DNA from: Clostridia bacterium
Lineage (GTDB): Bacteria > Bacillota > Clostridia > DUPQ01
DNA: 6,688 nucleotides
Direction of reading: 5' to 3'
Assembly (NCBI GenBank): GCA_030592085.1
Contig: JAUUZV010000144.1
Coordinates: 1 to 6,688, forward strand
Positions 1 to 6,103 of the stretch are shown piece after piece. The position numbers and the translations under genes are program-made. The notes under the pieces were generated by a model that was not told where the DNA came from, did no database searches, and saw only the letters and a list, made by a program, of their open reading frames with translations. The stretch's first letter is position 1; every line of letters begins with the position of its first letter.

Positions 1-40
1 CTTATGTCAATTATACTAGTTTTACATAATAATATCAATA

Positions 41-64
41 GTTTTAGAAGTACAGTTCTAAAAC
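41..64. repeat. Palindrome, copy 1 of 2
   Basis: A perfect 9-base inverted repeat, GTTTTAGAA and TTCTAAAAC, surrounds a 6-base centre (GTACAG). It matches the palindrome at 81-104 at 23 of 24 positions; the only difference is C versus G in the centre. The sequence AATATCAA precedes both copies (31-38 and 72-79), so the repeated unit is about 33 bases. It lies downstream of the minus-strand methyltransferase gene and could be a second hairpin at the end of that transcript, although no strong T-run follows it on either strand. It may instead be a small dispersed repeat. Confidence 0.7.
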
Positions 65-80
65 TACCATAAATATCAAA

Positions 81-109
81 GTTTTAGAAGTAGAGTTCTA
101 AAACCTTTT
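81..109 (+). terminator. Probable rho-independent terminator (palindrome copy 2)
   Basis: The 9-base stem GTTTTAGAA / TTCTAAAAC (81-104) is followed on the plus strand by CCTTTTTATTTGTTTTATTT, a good U-tract. This fits a terminator for a plus-strand transcript entering from left of the window. Read on the minus strand, the stem can be lengthened by A-T and G-T pairs to about 12 pairs and is followed by TTTGATATTT. It could therefore also terminate the minus-strand operon ending at 136, but more weakly. Bidirectional use is inferred from its position between apparently converging transcripts; the upstream plus-strand gene itself is not visible. Confidence 0.55.
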
Positions 110-135
110 TATTTGTTTTATTTCTTACTTTTGCT

Positions 136-684
136 TTATTTGCTTCTTTTCTCTGCCATAAATACAAAATAACCATCTTTTTCTGTGATTTTTACTCCTC
201 CAAAAACCTTAATAAATTTTCGTTTATACCATTCTTTTCGCTTGGTTACCATATAAAATTTACCTCCATCAGTTAAATGATGAAATCCTTGTTCAATAAA
301 TCTTTTGGCCACAGAAAAGTCTGTGTGATAAGGTGGATTACTTAAAATAATTGTAAAATCTTTTTTAAAAACCTGCGAAAACCCATCACTTTGTAATACC
401 ACAGCATTTTCTATTTTATTTGTTATTACATTTTCTTTTGTTATTTCTATTGCTCTATCATTAATATCACAGAATGTTATATCTCTAACTTTATACTCCT
501 TAGCAATATAAATCCCAACAAAACCATAACCACATCCTAAATCTAGTATACTATCATTTTCATTAGGTGTTACTACAGATAACATTGCTAAAGTACCCTT
601 ATCAATAGCTCTTGGTGAAAATAGGAGTGAGTCACTTTTAAATGTTATAGTTTCTTTAGGTAATTGGTAAGATAAATGTTTCAC
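136..684 (-). CDS. RsmC-like class I SAM-dependent methyltransferase
   Basis: This 182-residue protein has a Rossmann-type methyltransferase fold of the MTS/RsmC family, whose best-known members methylate a guanine N2 in 16S rRNA. Visible motifs are the SAM-binding DLGCGYG (48-54), the acidic residue D73 at the end of strand 2 (FCDIN) and the catalytic NPPY (116-119), typical of enzymes acting on exocyclic amino groups of bases. The N-terminal stretch ITFKSDSLLFSP (13-24) resembles the start of single-domain relatives such as B. subtilis YbxB, so the protein looks full length. The start is GTG at 684, with AAAGGAGG only 3 bases upstream; no closer ATG exists. It is the last gene of the operon and its start lies 29 bases inside the DUF952 gene. 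The substrate (rRNA or another nucleic acid) cannot be settled from sequence. Confidence 0.85.
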   Translation of the reverse strand: MKHLSYQLPKETITFKSDSLLFSPRAIDKGTLAMLSVVTPNENDSILDLGCGYGFVGIYIAKEYKVRDITFCDINDRAIEITKENVITNKIENAVVLQSDGFSQVFKKDFTIILSNPPYHTDFSVAKRFIEQGFHHLTDGGKFYMVTKRKEWYKRKFIKVFGGVKITEKDGYFVFMAEKRSK

Positions 685-985
685 TTTCCTCCTTTAACGG
701 TTTTACCATAATAATAGCATCCATGTTAAGTGGTCCATAAATATGAGGATACTTTTCATCTAAATTGTATAGATCTTCAAATACTACTTTTGGAGTTACT
801 AGCGATTCATCAATATATAATAAACATAAGTTTTTTTTATTACTAAAAAGTTCATTGGCAATTGCTATTACTTGTGTAAGATTTGAGCAATGCGTGAAAC
901 CTTCTGTTTGTAATGACATTGTTTCATAGGTGCCTTTTTCACAAGCATTTTCATATTCATTGTACGTCGTTATGTGATAAATCAT
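656..985 (-). CDS. DUF952 family protein
   Basis: A 109-residue soluble protein that matches the usual length and hallmarks of DUF952: the N-terminal MIYHI, GFTHCS (29-34) and YPHIYGPLN (79-87). These conserved segments carry the family's invariant His, Ser and Tyr/Gly/Pro residues. The family has no established biochemical role; from memory, solved structures have been compared with the ADP-ribosyltransferase fold, which I cannot verify here. There is no signal peptide or membrane segment. Its ATG overlaps the TGA of the upstream propeller gene as ATGA (982-985), with AGGGA just upstream, which indicates translational coupling. Its last codons contain the ribosome binding site of the downstream methyltransferase gene. 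The family call is firm; the function is unknown. Confidence 0.85.
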   Translation of the reverse strand: MIYHITTYNEYENACEKGTYETMSLQTEGFTHCSNLTQVIAIANELFSNKKNLCLLYIDESLVTPKVVFEDLYNLDEKYPHIYGPLNMDAIIMVKPLKEESETFILPIT

Positions 986-2097
986 ACTTCCCTTAAAATA
1001 GTACCTTCTATATGTCTTATGTTATCAACTTCATCATACATATAATAAGTAACTAATATATCATCATTTGGCAATTGTACAGAACGAGTATATCCTAAAT
1101 CATGATTAGTGCAACAATTTCTTATTTGTATTTCCTTAGCACTTTCAATATTACTCATTTCACCATCTAAAAGGATTGCCTTAATACCATAGGGTTTATA
1201 TCTGTAACCATATGTCATTAACACATTTCCGCTATTCAATTGAATAGCTTCAAAAGGTGATGGTGAAGTATACGGTGTTTTTTTAGGGTCTGACCAAGTT
1301 ATACCATCATCTAATGATTCTGAGTAATACATATATGCCATATCATTGTTTCCATCGTCATATATATTTCTGTTTTCATCTTCTTGATGTGTTCTCATCA
1401 TACAAACGATTTTACCACTTTTAGTTCTGAAAAGATTTGGCTCTGTCATAAATAAATTTTCTATTTTGCGAAATGTATATAATCTCTCCCAAGTTTTCCC
1501 CTGATCTTCACTTCTAATAATATCATTTAGTCTTTTAGTAAAATCATTGTTATACCAAGCTATTGCTAAAATTAGACTTCCATCATCAAGCACTACACAA
1601 TTTCCTCTTACTGCAATTTTTGATTCTTTTTTGTAATAATCAACAAGTATTGGTTTTTCCCACGTTTTTCCATTATCATATGAACGTGTTGAATATGTAT
1701 CTATCATCATTGCTACGTAATCAGAATACCCTGCATGCATTATTCTAGTCTCATTTGGAAAATCACTTTTTTCTCCATACTTCCATGTAAAAAACATGGA
1801 AAGAATTGTTCCATCTTCTAAATAGTTCATTGAAGGATCTTGTACTCCATGAAAAAAGTGATCATATATTACACTAACATTTTTATCCCATGTTTTCCCA
1901 TTGTCTTTTGATGTTACATACACAGCTTTTGAAGCAGGGTCATTATGTGTCAAATCCCCATGTGTTTCTATTCTGTGTGGAGCTTGTCTAAAAGAAACAA
2001 TTAATGTATTGTCTTTTAATTTAATTACATTTGGAAATGTTGAGTAAAATCTTTTATCTTTATAGATAAGTATATCTTTGATTTTTTTTAACGGCAT
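982..2097 (-). CDS. Sialidase-superfamily Asp-box beta-propeller protein (paralog 1)
   Basis: A 371-residue protein with four Asp-boxes of the pattern S-x-D-x-G-x-T-W, at 63-70, 139-146, 196-203 and 261-268, spaced as in a six-bladed sialidase-type propeller. No signal peptide or transmembrane segment is visible, so it should be cytoplasmic. The N-terminal strand where sialidases carry Tyr/Phe-Arg-Ile-Pro reads YSTFPNVIKL (18-27), with Thr where the first catalytic-triad Arg would sit. The C-terminal GYTRSVQL (335-342) and YYMYDE (351-356) resemble the Tyr-nucleophile strand of sialidases. It may hydrolyse or bind an acidic or neutral glycan, but calling it an active exo-alpha-sialidase would be unsafe. 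It is about 73% identical, without gaps, to the adjacent gene at 2107-3222, from which it is separated by 9 bases. GAGGGA sits 3 bases before its ATG. Confidence 0.85.
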   Translation of the reverse strand: MPLKKIKDILIYKDKRFYSTFPNVIKLKDNTLIVSFRQAPHRIETHGDLTHNDPASKAVYVTSKDNGKTWDKNVSVIYDHFFHGVQDPSMNYLEDGTILSMFFTWKYGEKSDFPNETRIMHAGYSDYVAMMIDTYSTRSYDNGKTWEKPILVDYYKKESKIAVRGNCVVLDDGSLILAIAWYNNDFTKRLNDIIRSEDQGKTWERLYTFRKIENLFMTEPNLFRTKSGKIVCMMRTHQEDENRNIYDDGNNDMAYMYYSESLDDGITWSDPKKTPYTSPSPFEAIQLNSGNVLMTYGYRYKPYGIKAILLDGEMSNIESAKEIQIRNCCTNHDLGYTRSVQLPNDDILVTYYMYDEVDNIRHIEGTILREV

Positions 2098-2106
2098 TTT
2101 TCCCTC

Positions 2107-3222
2107 TTATATTTCTCTTAGTATTGTTCCTTCAATATGTCTAACATTATCAAATTCATCATACATATAATAAACAACTAGGATATCATCATTTGGTAAT
2201 TGAACTGAACGAGTATAACCTAAATCATGATTTATTCCACAATCTCTTATTTGCATCTCTTTAGCACTTTTTATATTATTCATTTCACCATCTAAAAGAA
2301 TTGCCTTAATTCCATAGGGTTTATATCTATTCCCATAAGTCATTAAAACATTTCCACTTTTTAATTGAATAGCTTCAAAAGGTGATGGTGAGGTATATGG
2401 TGTTTTTTTAGGTTCTGACCATGTTTTACCATTATCTAACGACTCTGAATAATGCATATATGCCATGTCATTATTTCCATCATCATATACATTTCTATTT
2501 TCATCTTCTAAATGTGTTCGTAACATACATACAAGTTTCCCACCTTTTGTTAAAAATAGATTTGGTTCTCCAATAAATGCATTAGGAACTACTGGAAGAG
2601 TATTTAATCGTTTCCATGTTTTTCCTTGGTCATAACTTTGTATTATGCTAACTCTTCTAAGATTCATAACATCATTGTAACCTGCAACTGCTAAAACAAT
2701 ACTACCATCAGGTAAATTTGCTACATTTCCCCTAACTGTGTTAGTTGTTTCTTTTCCATAAAAATCAATTTTTAATGGCTTTTCCCAAGTTTTACCACCA
2801 TCGTAAGAACGAGTAGTATGAGCATCTTGTAAAAACATTGTATAACCACTATATCCTGCATGCATTTTTCTAGTTGCATTAGGGTAATCATTTGCTTCAC
2901 CAAATTTCCACATGAAAAATGTAGAAAGAATTGTTCCATCGTTTAAGTAATTAACACATGGGTCTTGCACTCCAAAAAAGAAATGATCATGAATAATAGA
3001 TACATCGCTATCCCATGTTTGTCCATTATCCTTAGATGTAACAAAAACTCCTTTTGAAGCAGGGTCACCATGAGTAATATCTCCATATGTTTCTAAGCGA
3101 TTAGGCGCTTGTCTAAAAGACACCAATAAAGTACCATCTTTAAGTTTTATAATATTTGGAAATGTTGAATAGTACCTTGCATCTTTATAAACTAATATAT
3201 CTTTTATTTTCTTTAATCCCAT
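2107..3222 (-). CDS. Sialidase-superfamily Asp-box beta-propeller protein (paralog 2)
   Basis: First gene of the minus-strand operon, 371 residues, with an excellent ribosome binding site (AGGGAGG at 3237-3231, 8 bases before ATG). Four Asp-boxes occupy the same positions as in its neighbour: SKDNGQTW 63-70, SYDGGKTW 139-146, SYDQGKTW 196-203 and SLDNGKTW 261-268. It has no signal peptide, so it probably acts on imported or intracellular glycans if it is an enzyme. Like paralog 1 it has YSTFPNIIKL (18-27) instead of the sialidase RIP motif. It keeps GDPASK (52-57), VRGN (163-166), GEPNLF (218-223) and GYTRSVQL (335-342), which are candidate active-site positions shared by both copies. The pair arose by tandem duplication. 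Family membership is clear; substrate and catalytic competence are not. Confidence 0.85.
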   Translation of the reverse strand: MGLKKIKDILVYKDARYYSTFPNIIKLKDGTLLVSFRQAPNRLETYGDITHGDPASKGVFVTSKDNGQTWDSDVSIIHDHFFFGVQDPCVNYLNDGTILSTFFMWKFGEANDYPNATRKMHAGYSGYTMFLQDAHTTRSYDGGKTWEKPLKIDFYGKETTNTVRGNVANLPDGSIVLAVAGYNDVMNLRRVSIIQSYDQGKTWKRLNTLPVVPNAFIGEPNLFLTKGGKLVCMLRTHLEDENRNVYDDGNNDMAYMHYSESLDNGKTWSEPKKTPYTSPSPFEAIQLKSGNVLMTYGNRYKPYGIKAILLDGEMNNIKSAKEMQIRDCGINHDLGYTRSVQLPNDDILVVYYMYDEFDNVRHIEGTILREI

Positions 3223-3242
3223 GTTCTAAACCTCCCTATAAT

Positions 3243-3271
3243 TTGTTTTATTATACCATAAATGATATAAT
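3243..3271 (+). promoter_or_regulatory. Sigma-A-type promoter for the PqqD/kinase-GT operon
   Basis: A perfect TATAAT at 3266-3271 has a weak -35 (TTGTTT, 3243-3248) 17 bases upstream. Transcription would begin near 3278, just ahead of the ribosome binding site at 3293-3299. The element is interleaved with the opposing promoter, whose -10 lies at 3250-3255 inside this spacer. Confidence 0.55.
3250..3260 (-). promoter_or_regulatory. Extended -10 promoter for the propeller/DUF952/methyltransferase operon
   Basis: On the minus strand this reads TATGGTATAAT, a perfect TATAAT preceded by TGG, which is an extended -10. No convincing -35 is present 17 bases upstream (ACAAAA), consistent with an extended -10 promoter. 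It lies about 28 bases before the ATG at 3222, leaving room for a short leader containing the AGGGAGG site. Confidence 0.55.
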
Positions 3272-3292
3272 TTTTTGTAGTTATATTGGGAA

Positions 3293-3299
3293 AAGGGGA
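3293..3299 (+). promoter_or_regulatory. Ribosome binding site fixing the PqqD start at 3304
   Basis: AAGGGGA lies 4 bases before ATG 3304. A longer in-frame reading from TTG 3286 would add six residues (MGKGDL), but it has no ribosome binding site and would place this site inside the coding region. ATG 3304 is therefore preferred. Confidence 0.75.
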
Positions 3300-3303
3300 C
3301 CTT

Positions 3304-3720
3304 ATGAACAATCAATATTTTATAGATAGAGAGCATATTATTAGCGAAGAAATTGATGGAGATACTGTTGTAATTAATCTTGAAACTGGTTGTTATTATA
3401 GTATTAATCAAACAGCTTCATTTATCTTTTTTGCTTATGATTATGGCGATAATTTTAGTCAAGTTTTAAAAGGATATCAACTGATATTTTCAGTTGACGA
3501 GAAGAAAGCTACAGCTGATGTTAATAATATAACTTCTTATTTAGCAGATAAAAAACTGCTAACAGAAGGTATTCCCGCTCAAACTAAAAAAGTTGAATAT
3601 ACTCCTTTAACATATGTAAAACCTCTTATTGAAGAATTTGATGATATGCAAGAAATGTTATTACTTGATCCAATACATGAAGTGAAAGAAGAAGGATGGC
3701 CACATAAAAAAGATGAGTGA
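3304..3720 (+). CDS. PqqD-like peptide-recognition protein with a C-terminal tail
   Basis: A 138-residue cytoplasmic protein. Residues 8-90 match the PqqD / RiPP recognition element fold, a small winged-helix domain that binds leader peptides and presents them to modifying enzymes. ISEEIDGDTVVINLETGCYYSIN (13-35, shown here only as the family's typical start) is followed by a hydrophobic helix, then VDEKKATADVNNITSYLADKKLL-type residues (64-86) ending in the usual Leu-Leu. Beyond the domain is a tail (99-138) with YVKPLIEEF (104-112), LLLDPIHEV (119-127) and GWP (131-133), not part of ordinary PqqD. This is the first gene of its operon and overlaps the next by 8 bases. The companion kinase and nucleotidyltransferase suggest a role in ribosomal peptide maturation. 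The exact peptide is unknown. Confidence 0.8.
   Translation: MNNQYFIDREHIISEEIDGDTVVINLETGCYYSINQTASFIFFAYDYGDNFSQVLKGYQLIFSVDEKKATADVNNITSYLADKKLLTEGIPAQTKKVEYTPLTYVKPLIEEFDDMQEMLLLDPIHEVKEEGWPHKKDE
3598..3717 (+). other. Leader-like / docking C-terminal tail of the PqqD-like protein
   Basis: Residues 99-138 of the PqqD-like protein. YVKPLIEE (104-111) resembles the Y-x-x-P-x-L leader motif that lasso-peptide recognition proteins bind; from memory, the leader of Bacillota lasso peptides such as paeninodin has a similar Y-x-K-P-x-L-E stretch. It is followed by DDMQEM, LLLDPIHEV, then EEGWPHKK. After T103 there is no Ser, Thr or Cys, so this tail cannot itself receive a hydroxyl-linked phosphate or sugar. 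The composition is not that of a lasso core. It may be a cis-acting leader mimic, a docking segment for the kinase-GT fusion, or a substrate for another modification. Confidence 0.45.
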
Positions 3721-6103
3721 GAAACGATACAGTGTAATTAAAAACACCATTAAGCAGGCTTGGAAATCAGCCTGTTCTTTAGAACCAATTGAAAAATACC
3801 TACTAATAAATAACATAACCATTCGTTTTTTGTTTGCTAATGATAAATTAGTAAATGTTATATGCCAGCCATTTTTACATCTTCTTGTTAGCCCTTGTAA
3901 TAATTATGTACTAACTGTTCATATTTTTGATGAATCATCTACATCGGTAATTATGCCTTATGACATAATTACAGGAGAAAAGGCAAATGATGTTGAAAAC
4001 GCTACTTACTTTTTTAATCATGAAGATACTCATTTACTTTATAATATTCTAACATCAATGATGACGTTTATAGATTTTCCAAATAAAAATGCATATTATG
4101 TTATTAAATCTCTAGAATCTATGCCTTACTTTGAAAAAGCTTGTCCAATGAGAATGTTACTTCATTGGTTATGTGTAAAAAATAATATGACACTTATTCA
4201 TTCTGCTGCTATTGCAAATGGAGAAAGTGGTTACTTGCTTGCAGGGCGTGGAGGTGTTGGTAAATCCACCTTATCCATGTTAAGTTTATTTGAAGGTAGC
4301 GCCTTGTTAGGCGATGATTATGTCATAATTGAAAATTGTGAAAATCCTTATGTTTTTTCAATTTATAACACCATTAAAATTAATCACGATATGATTAAAC
4401 TTTATCCTATTTTAAATAATTATTTAGTAAATAATCCAACACCTGATGAAAAAGGATATTTATTTATAACAGATATTCCTCATAAGACAATTGGAAAAAA
4501 ATTCAAGTTAGAAGGTATTATCTTTTTTAATAGACATGATAGTGAGCAAGTTAAAATTATTGAAATACCTAAAATAAAAGCTCTAGCAACAATTGGTGCT
4601 AGTACAATGTTTCAATTACCAGGAGCTGATCATTCATTTATAAGACATATTTCAAAATTAGTAAAAGATTTCCCCGTTTATGAGTATACATTAAGTAATC
4701 AAGTGCGAAAAAACATATTAGGATTACAAACTTTTATTACAAATAATCCCCTAGTATCTGTAATAATGGCAGTTTATAACGGACAAAAGTTTATTAAAAA
4801 AGCAATAGATAGTGTCTTATCTCAAACTTTTACACAAATTGAGTTAATAATTATAGATGATGGCTCAATAGATAATACTGCCACCATTATTAAATCATAT
4901 GAAGATAAGAGAATTTCTTATTACTATCAAGAAAATAGCGGTCCTGGTGCTGCAAGGAACTTATGGATAAAAAAATCAAAAGGATCATTAATTGCTTTCA
5001 TTGATCATGATGATGTATGGTATAAAGACAAACTATTTAAACAAATAAACTATCATAGGTATCATCCAGAGTACTCTGTTCTTTTTACAAATCAAAATCT
5101 AATTTTTGAAGATCACAATAAAAATTATGACTGGGTTAGAGAAATTAATCAACAAAAAAGATATTCTACTGGTGTTCCAAGTAGTCAACTTCTAGAAAGT
5201 TCAGTTTTTGATAAAATTGGTCACTTTAACGAATCACTTAAATTAGGTGAAGATTTTGATTTACTAAATAGAATAGGTGAATCATCATTACAAATTCATA
5301 CCTTAAATGAAATATTGTATGATAAATTAATTCATGATAATAATATATCAAGTAATATTAAAGAAAATCGAAAGTATATTTTTTCCATATTAGCTACTTC
5401 TATCAAACGAAGAAAAGAAAAAGAAAATATATCAATTAGTGTAATTATCCCAGCTTATAATTCAACAGTTCATTTACTAACTTGTCTAAACTCAGTTATA
5501 GCTCAAACATATGCTGTATCAGAGATTATTATTATTGATGATGGTTCTACAAATAATACTAAACAGCTAGTTAAAAGTTATAAAGATGAACGAATTTCGT
5601 ATTATTATCAAGAGAACAAGGGAATAGGTGGTGCTAGAAATACAGGTGTTAAAAAGGCTAAAGGTAATTATTTAGCTTTTATAGACCATGATGATGTATG
5701 GGTACCCCATAAACTACAATTACAAATAGAGCGGTTGTTATTAGATAGTAGTACTGATGTAGTATTTAGTCATATTAGTCAATTTTATTCTAGTGAAGTT
5801 AATAAAGAATATAAGGCAAAGTATCTTTGTCCAACGCGTCCTTCTAAAGGAAGGCACGCAGGGACTATGCTTATAAAAAAAGATGATTTCTTAAAAGTAG
5901 GTTTTTATGATGAACAACTAGGTGTTGGAGAATCCATTGATTGGGTTGGGCGTTTAGATGATTGTTTATTGCGGTCTGCAATTATTCCAGAAGTTCTTAT
6001 GTATCGTAGAATGCATTATAATAATTTCGGTATAATTAGCAAACAAAATCGTCAAGATTTTGCCAAAGTTTTTGCTAAAAGAATAAAGGAGAAGAGAAAA
6101 TGA
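3713..6103 (+). CDS. HPr-kinase-like P-loop domain fused to two family 2 glycosyltransferases
   Basis: A 796-residue multidomain protein with no signal peptide or obvious membrane helix. Residues 1-150 are an uncharacterised N-terminal region. Residues 150-330 form an HPr-kinase-like domain: conserved H163 (IHSAAIA), Walker A GRGGVGKST (178-186) and acidic LLGDDYVII (198-206). The HPr kinase/phosphorylase signature loop is not seen, so HPr is an unlikely substrate. Similar kinases in lasso clusters phosphorylate peptide Ser. Residues 346-545 and 573-770 are two GT-A family 2 domains, each with a nucleotide-sugar-binding IIIDDGS (380-386; 606-612), a DHDD metal site (431-434; 658-661) and an acidic catalytic region (GEDFD 512-516; GESID 739-743). 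The ATG lies inside the PqqD gene and the nearest AAGGA is 16 bases away, so translation is probably coupled. A role in peptide phosphorylation followed by sugar transfer is inferred. Confidence 0.8.
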   Translation: MSEKRYSVIKNTIKQAWKSACSLEPIEKYLLINNITIRFLFANDKLVNVICQPFLHLLVSPCNNYVLTVHIFDESSTSVIMPYDIITGEKANDVENATYFFNHEDTHLLYNILTSMMTFIDFPNKNAYYVIKSLESMPYFEKACPMRMLLHWLCVKNNMTLIHSAAIANGESGYLLAGRGGVGKSTLSMLSLFEGSALLGDDYVIIENCENPYVFSIYNTIKINHDMIKLYPILNNYLVNNPTPDEKGYLFITDIPHKTIGKKFKLEGIIFFNRHDSEQVKIIEIPKIKALATIGASTMFQLPGADHSFIRHISKLVKDFPVYEYTLSNQVRKNILGLQTFITNNPLVSVIMAVYNGQKFIKKAIDSVLSQTFTQIELIIIDDGSIDNTATIIKSYEDKRISYYYQENSGPGAARNLWIKKSKGSLIAFIDHDDVWYKDKLFKQINYHRYHPEYSVLFTNQNLIFEDHNKNYDWVREINQQKRYSTGVPSSQLLESSVFDKIGHFNESLKLGEDFDLLNRIGESSLQIHTLNEILYDKLIHDNNISSNIKENRKYIFSILATSIKRRKEKENISISVIIPAYNSTVHLLTCLNSVIAQTYAVSEIIIIDDGSTNNTKQLVKSYKDERISYYYQENKGIGGARNTGVKKAKGNYLAFIDHDDVWVPHKLQLQIERLLLDSSTDVVFSHISQFYSSEVNKEYKAKYLCPTRPSKGRHAGTMLIKKDDFLKVGFYDEQLGVGESIDWVGRLDDCLLRSAIIPEVLMYRRMHYNNFGIISKQNRQDFAKVFAKRIKEKRK
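4754..5701 (+). repeat. Internal duplication of the GT2 catalytic half
   Basis: Residues 348-436 (4754-5020) and 575-663 (5435-5701) of the fusion protein align without gaps over 89 residues with about 50 identities (56%, hand count). The shared core includes IIIDDGS, KSY, RISYYYQEN, ARN and AFIDHDDVW. This level suggests duplication within the gene followed by divergence, not fusion of two unrelated glycosyltransferases. The C-terminal acceptor-binding halves (437-545 and 664-770) are much less alike, which suggests the two modules use different acceptors or act successively. Confidence 0.75.

Noticed and set aside
31..104. Possible CRISPR array remnant: GTTTTAGA is reminiscent of type II repeats and occurs twice with a regular spacing.
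   Set aside because: The spacing between copies is only 16 bases, the repeat is a perfect short palindrome, there are only two copies, and no cas gene is visible. A hairpin/terminator repeat explains it better.
1563..1748. A 61-codon open frame on the plus strand.
   Set aside because: It lies wholly antisense within a well-supported propeller gene, has no ribosome binding site, and its composition is that of a reverse-complement shadow.
3286..3303. Upstream TTG start for the PqqD-like gene, adding six residues.
   Set aside because: No ribosome binding site precedes it. The clear AAGGGGA before ATG 3304 would lie inside the extended coding sequence.
3226..3411. A 61-codon open frame on the minus strand, spanning the promoter region and the PqqD start.
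   Set aside because: It overlaps the divergent promoters and the PqqD coding region in antisense, and resembles no protein family.
3304..3720. The PqqD tail as a lasso-peptide core.
   Set aside because: There is no leader-cleavage-like site followed by Gly/Ala/Cys/Ser and an Asp/Glu acceptor at ring position 7-9, and no cyclase is visible. Only the leader-like resemblance is retained as a hypothesis.
3713..4702. True HPr kinase/phosphorylase (carbon catabolite control).
   Set aside because: The P-loop and His are present, but the characteristic HPr kinase signature loop after the acidic motif is not seen. The fusion to glycosyltransferases and the PqqD neighbour also point to a different substrate.
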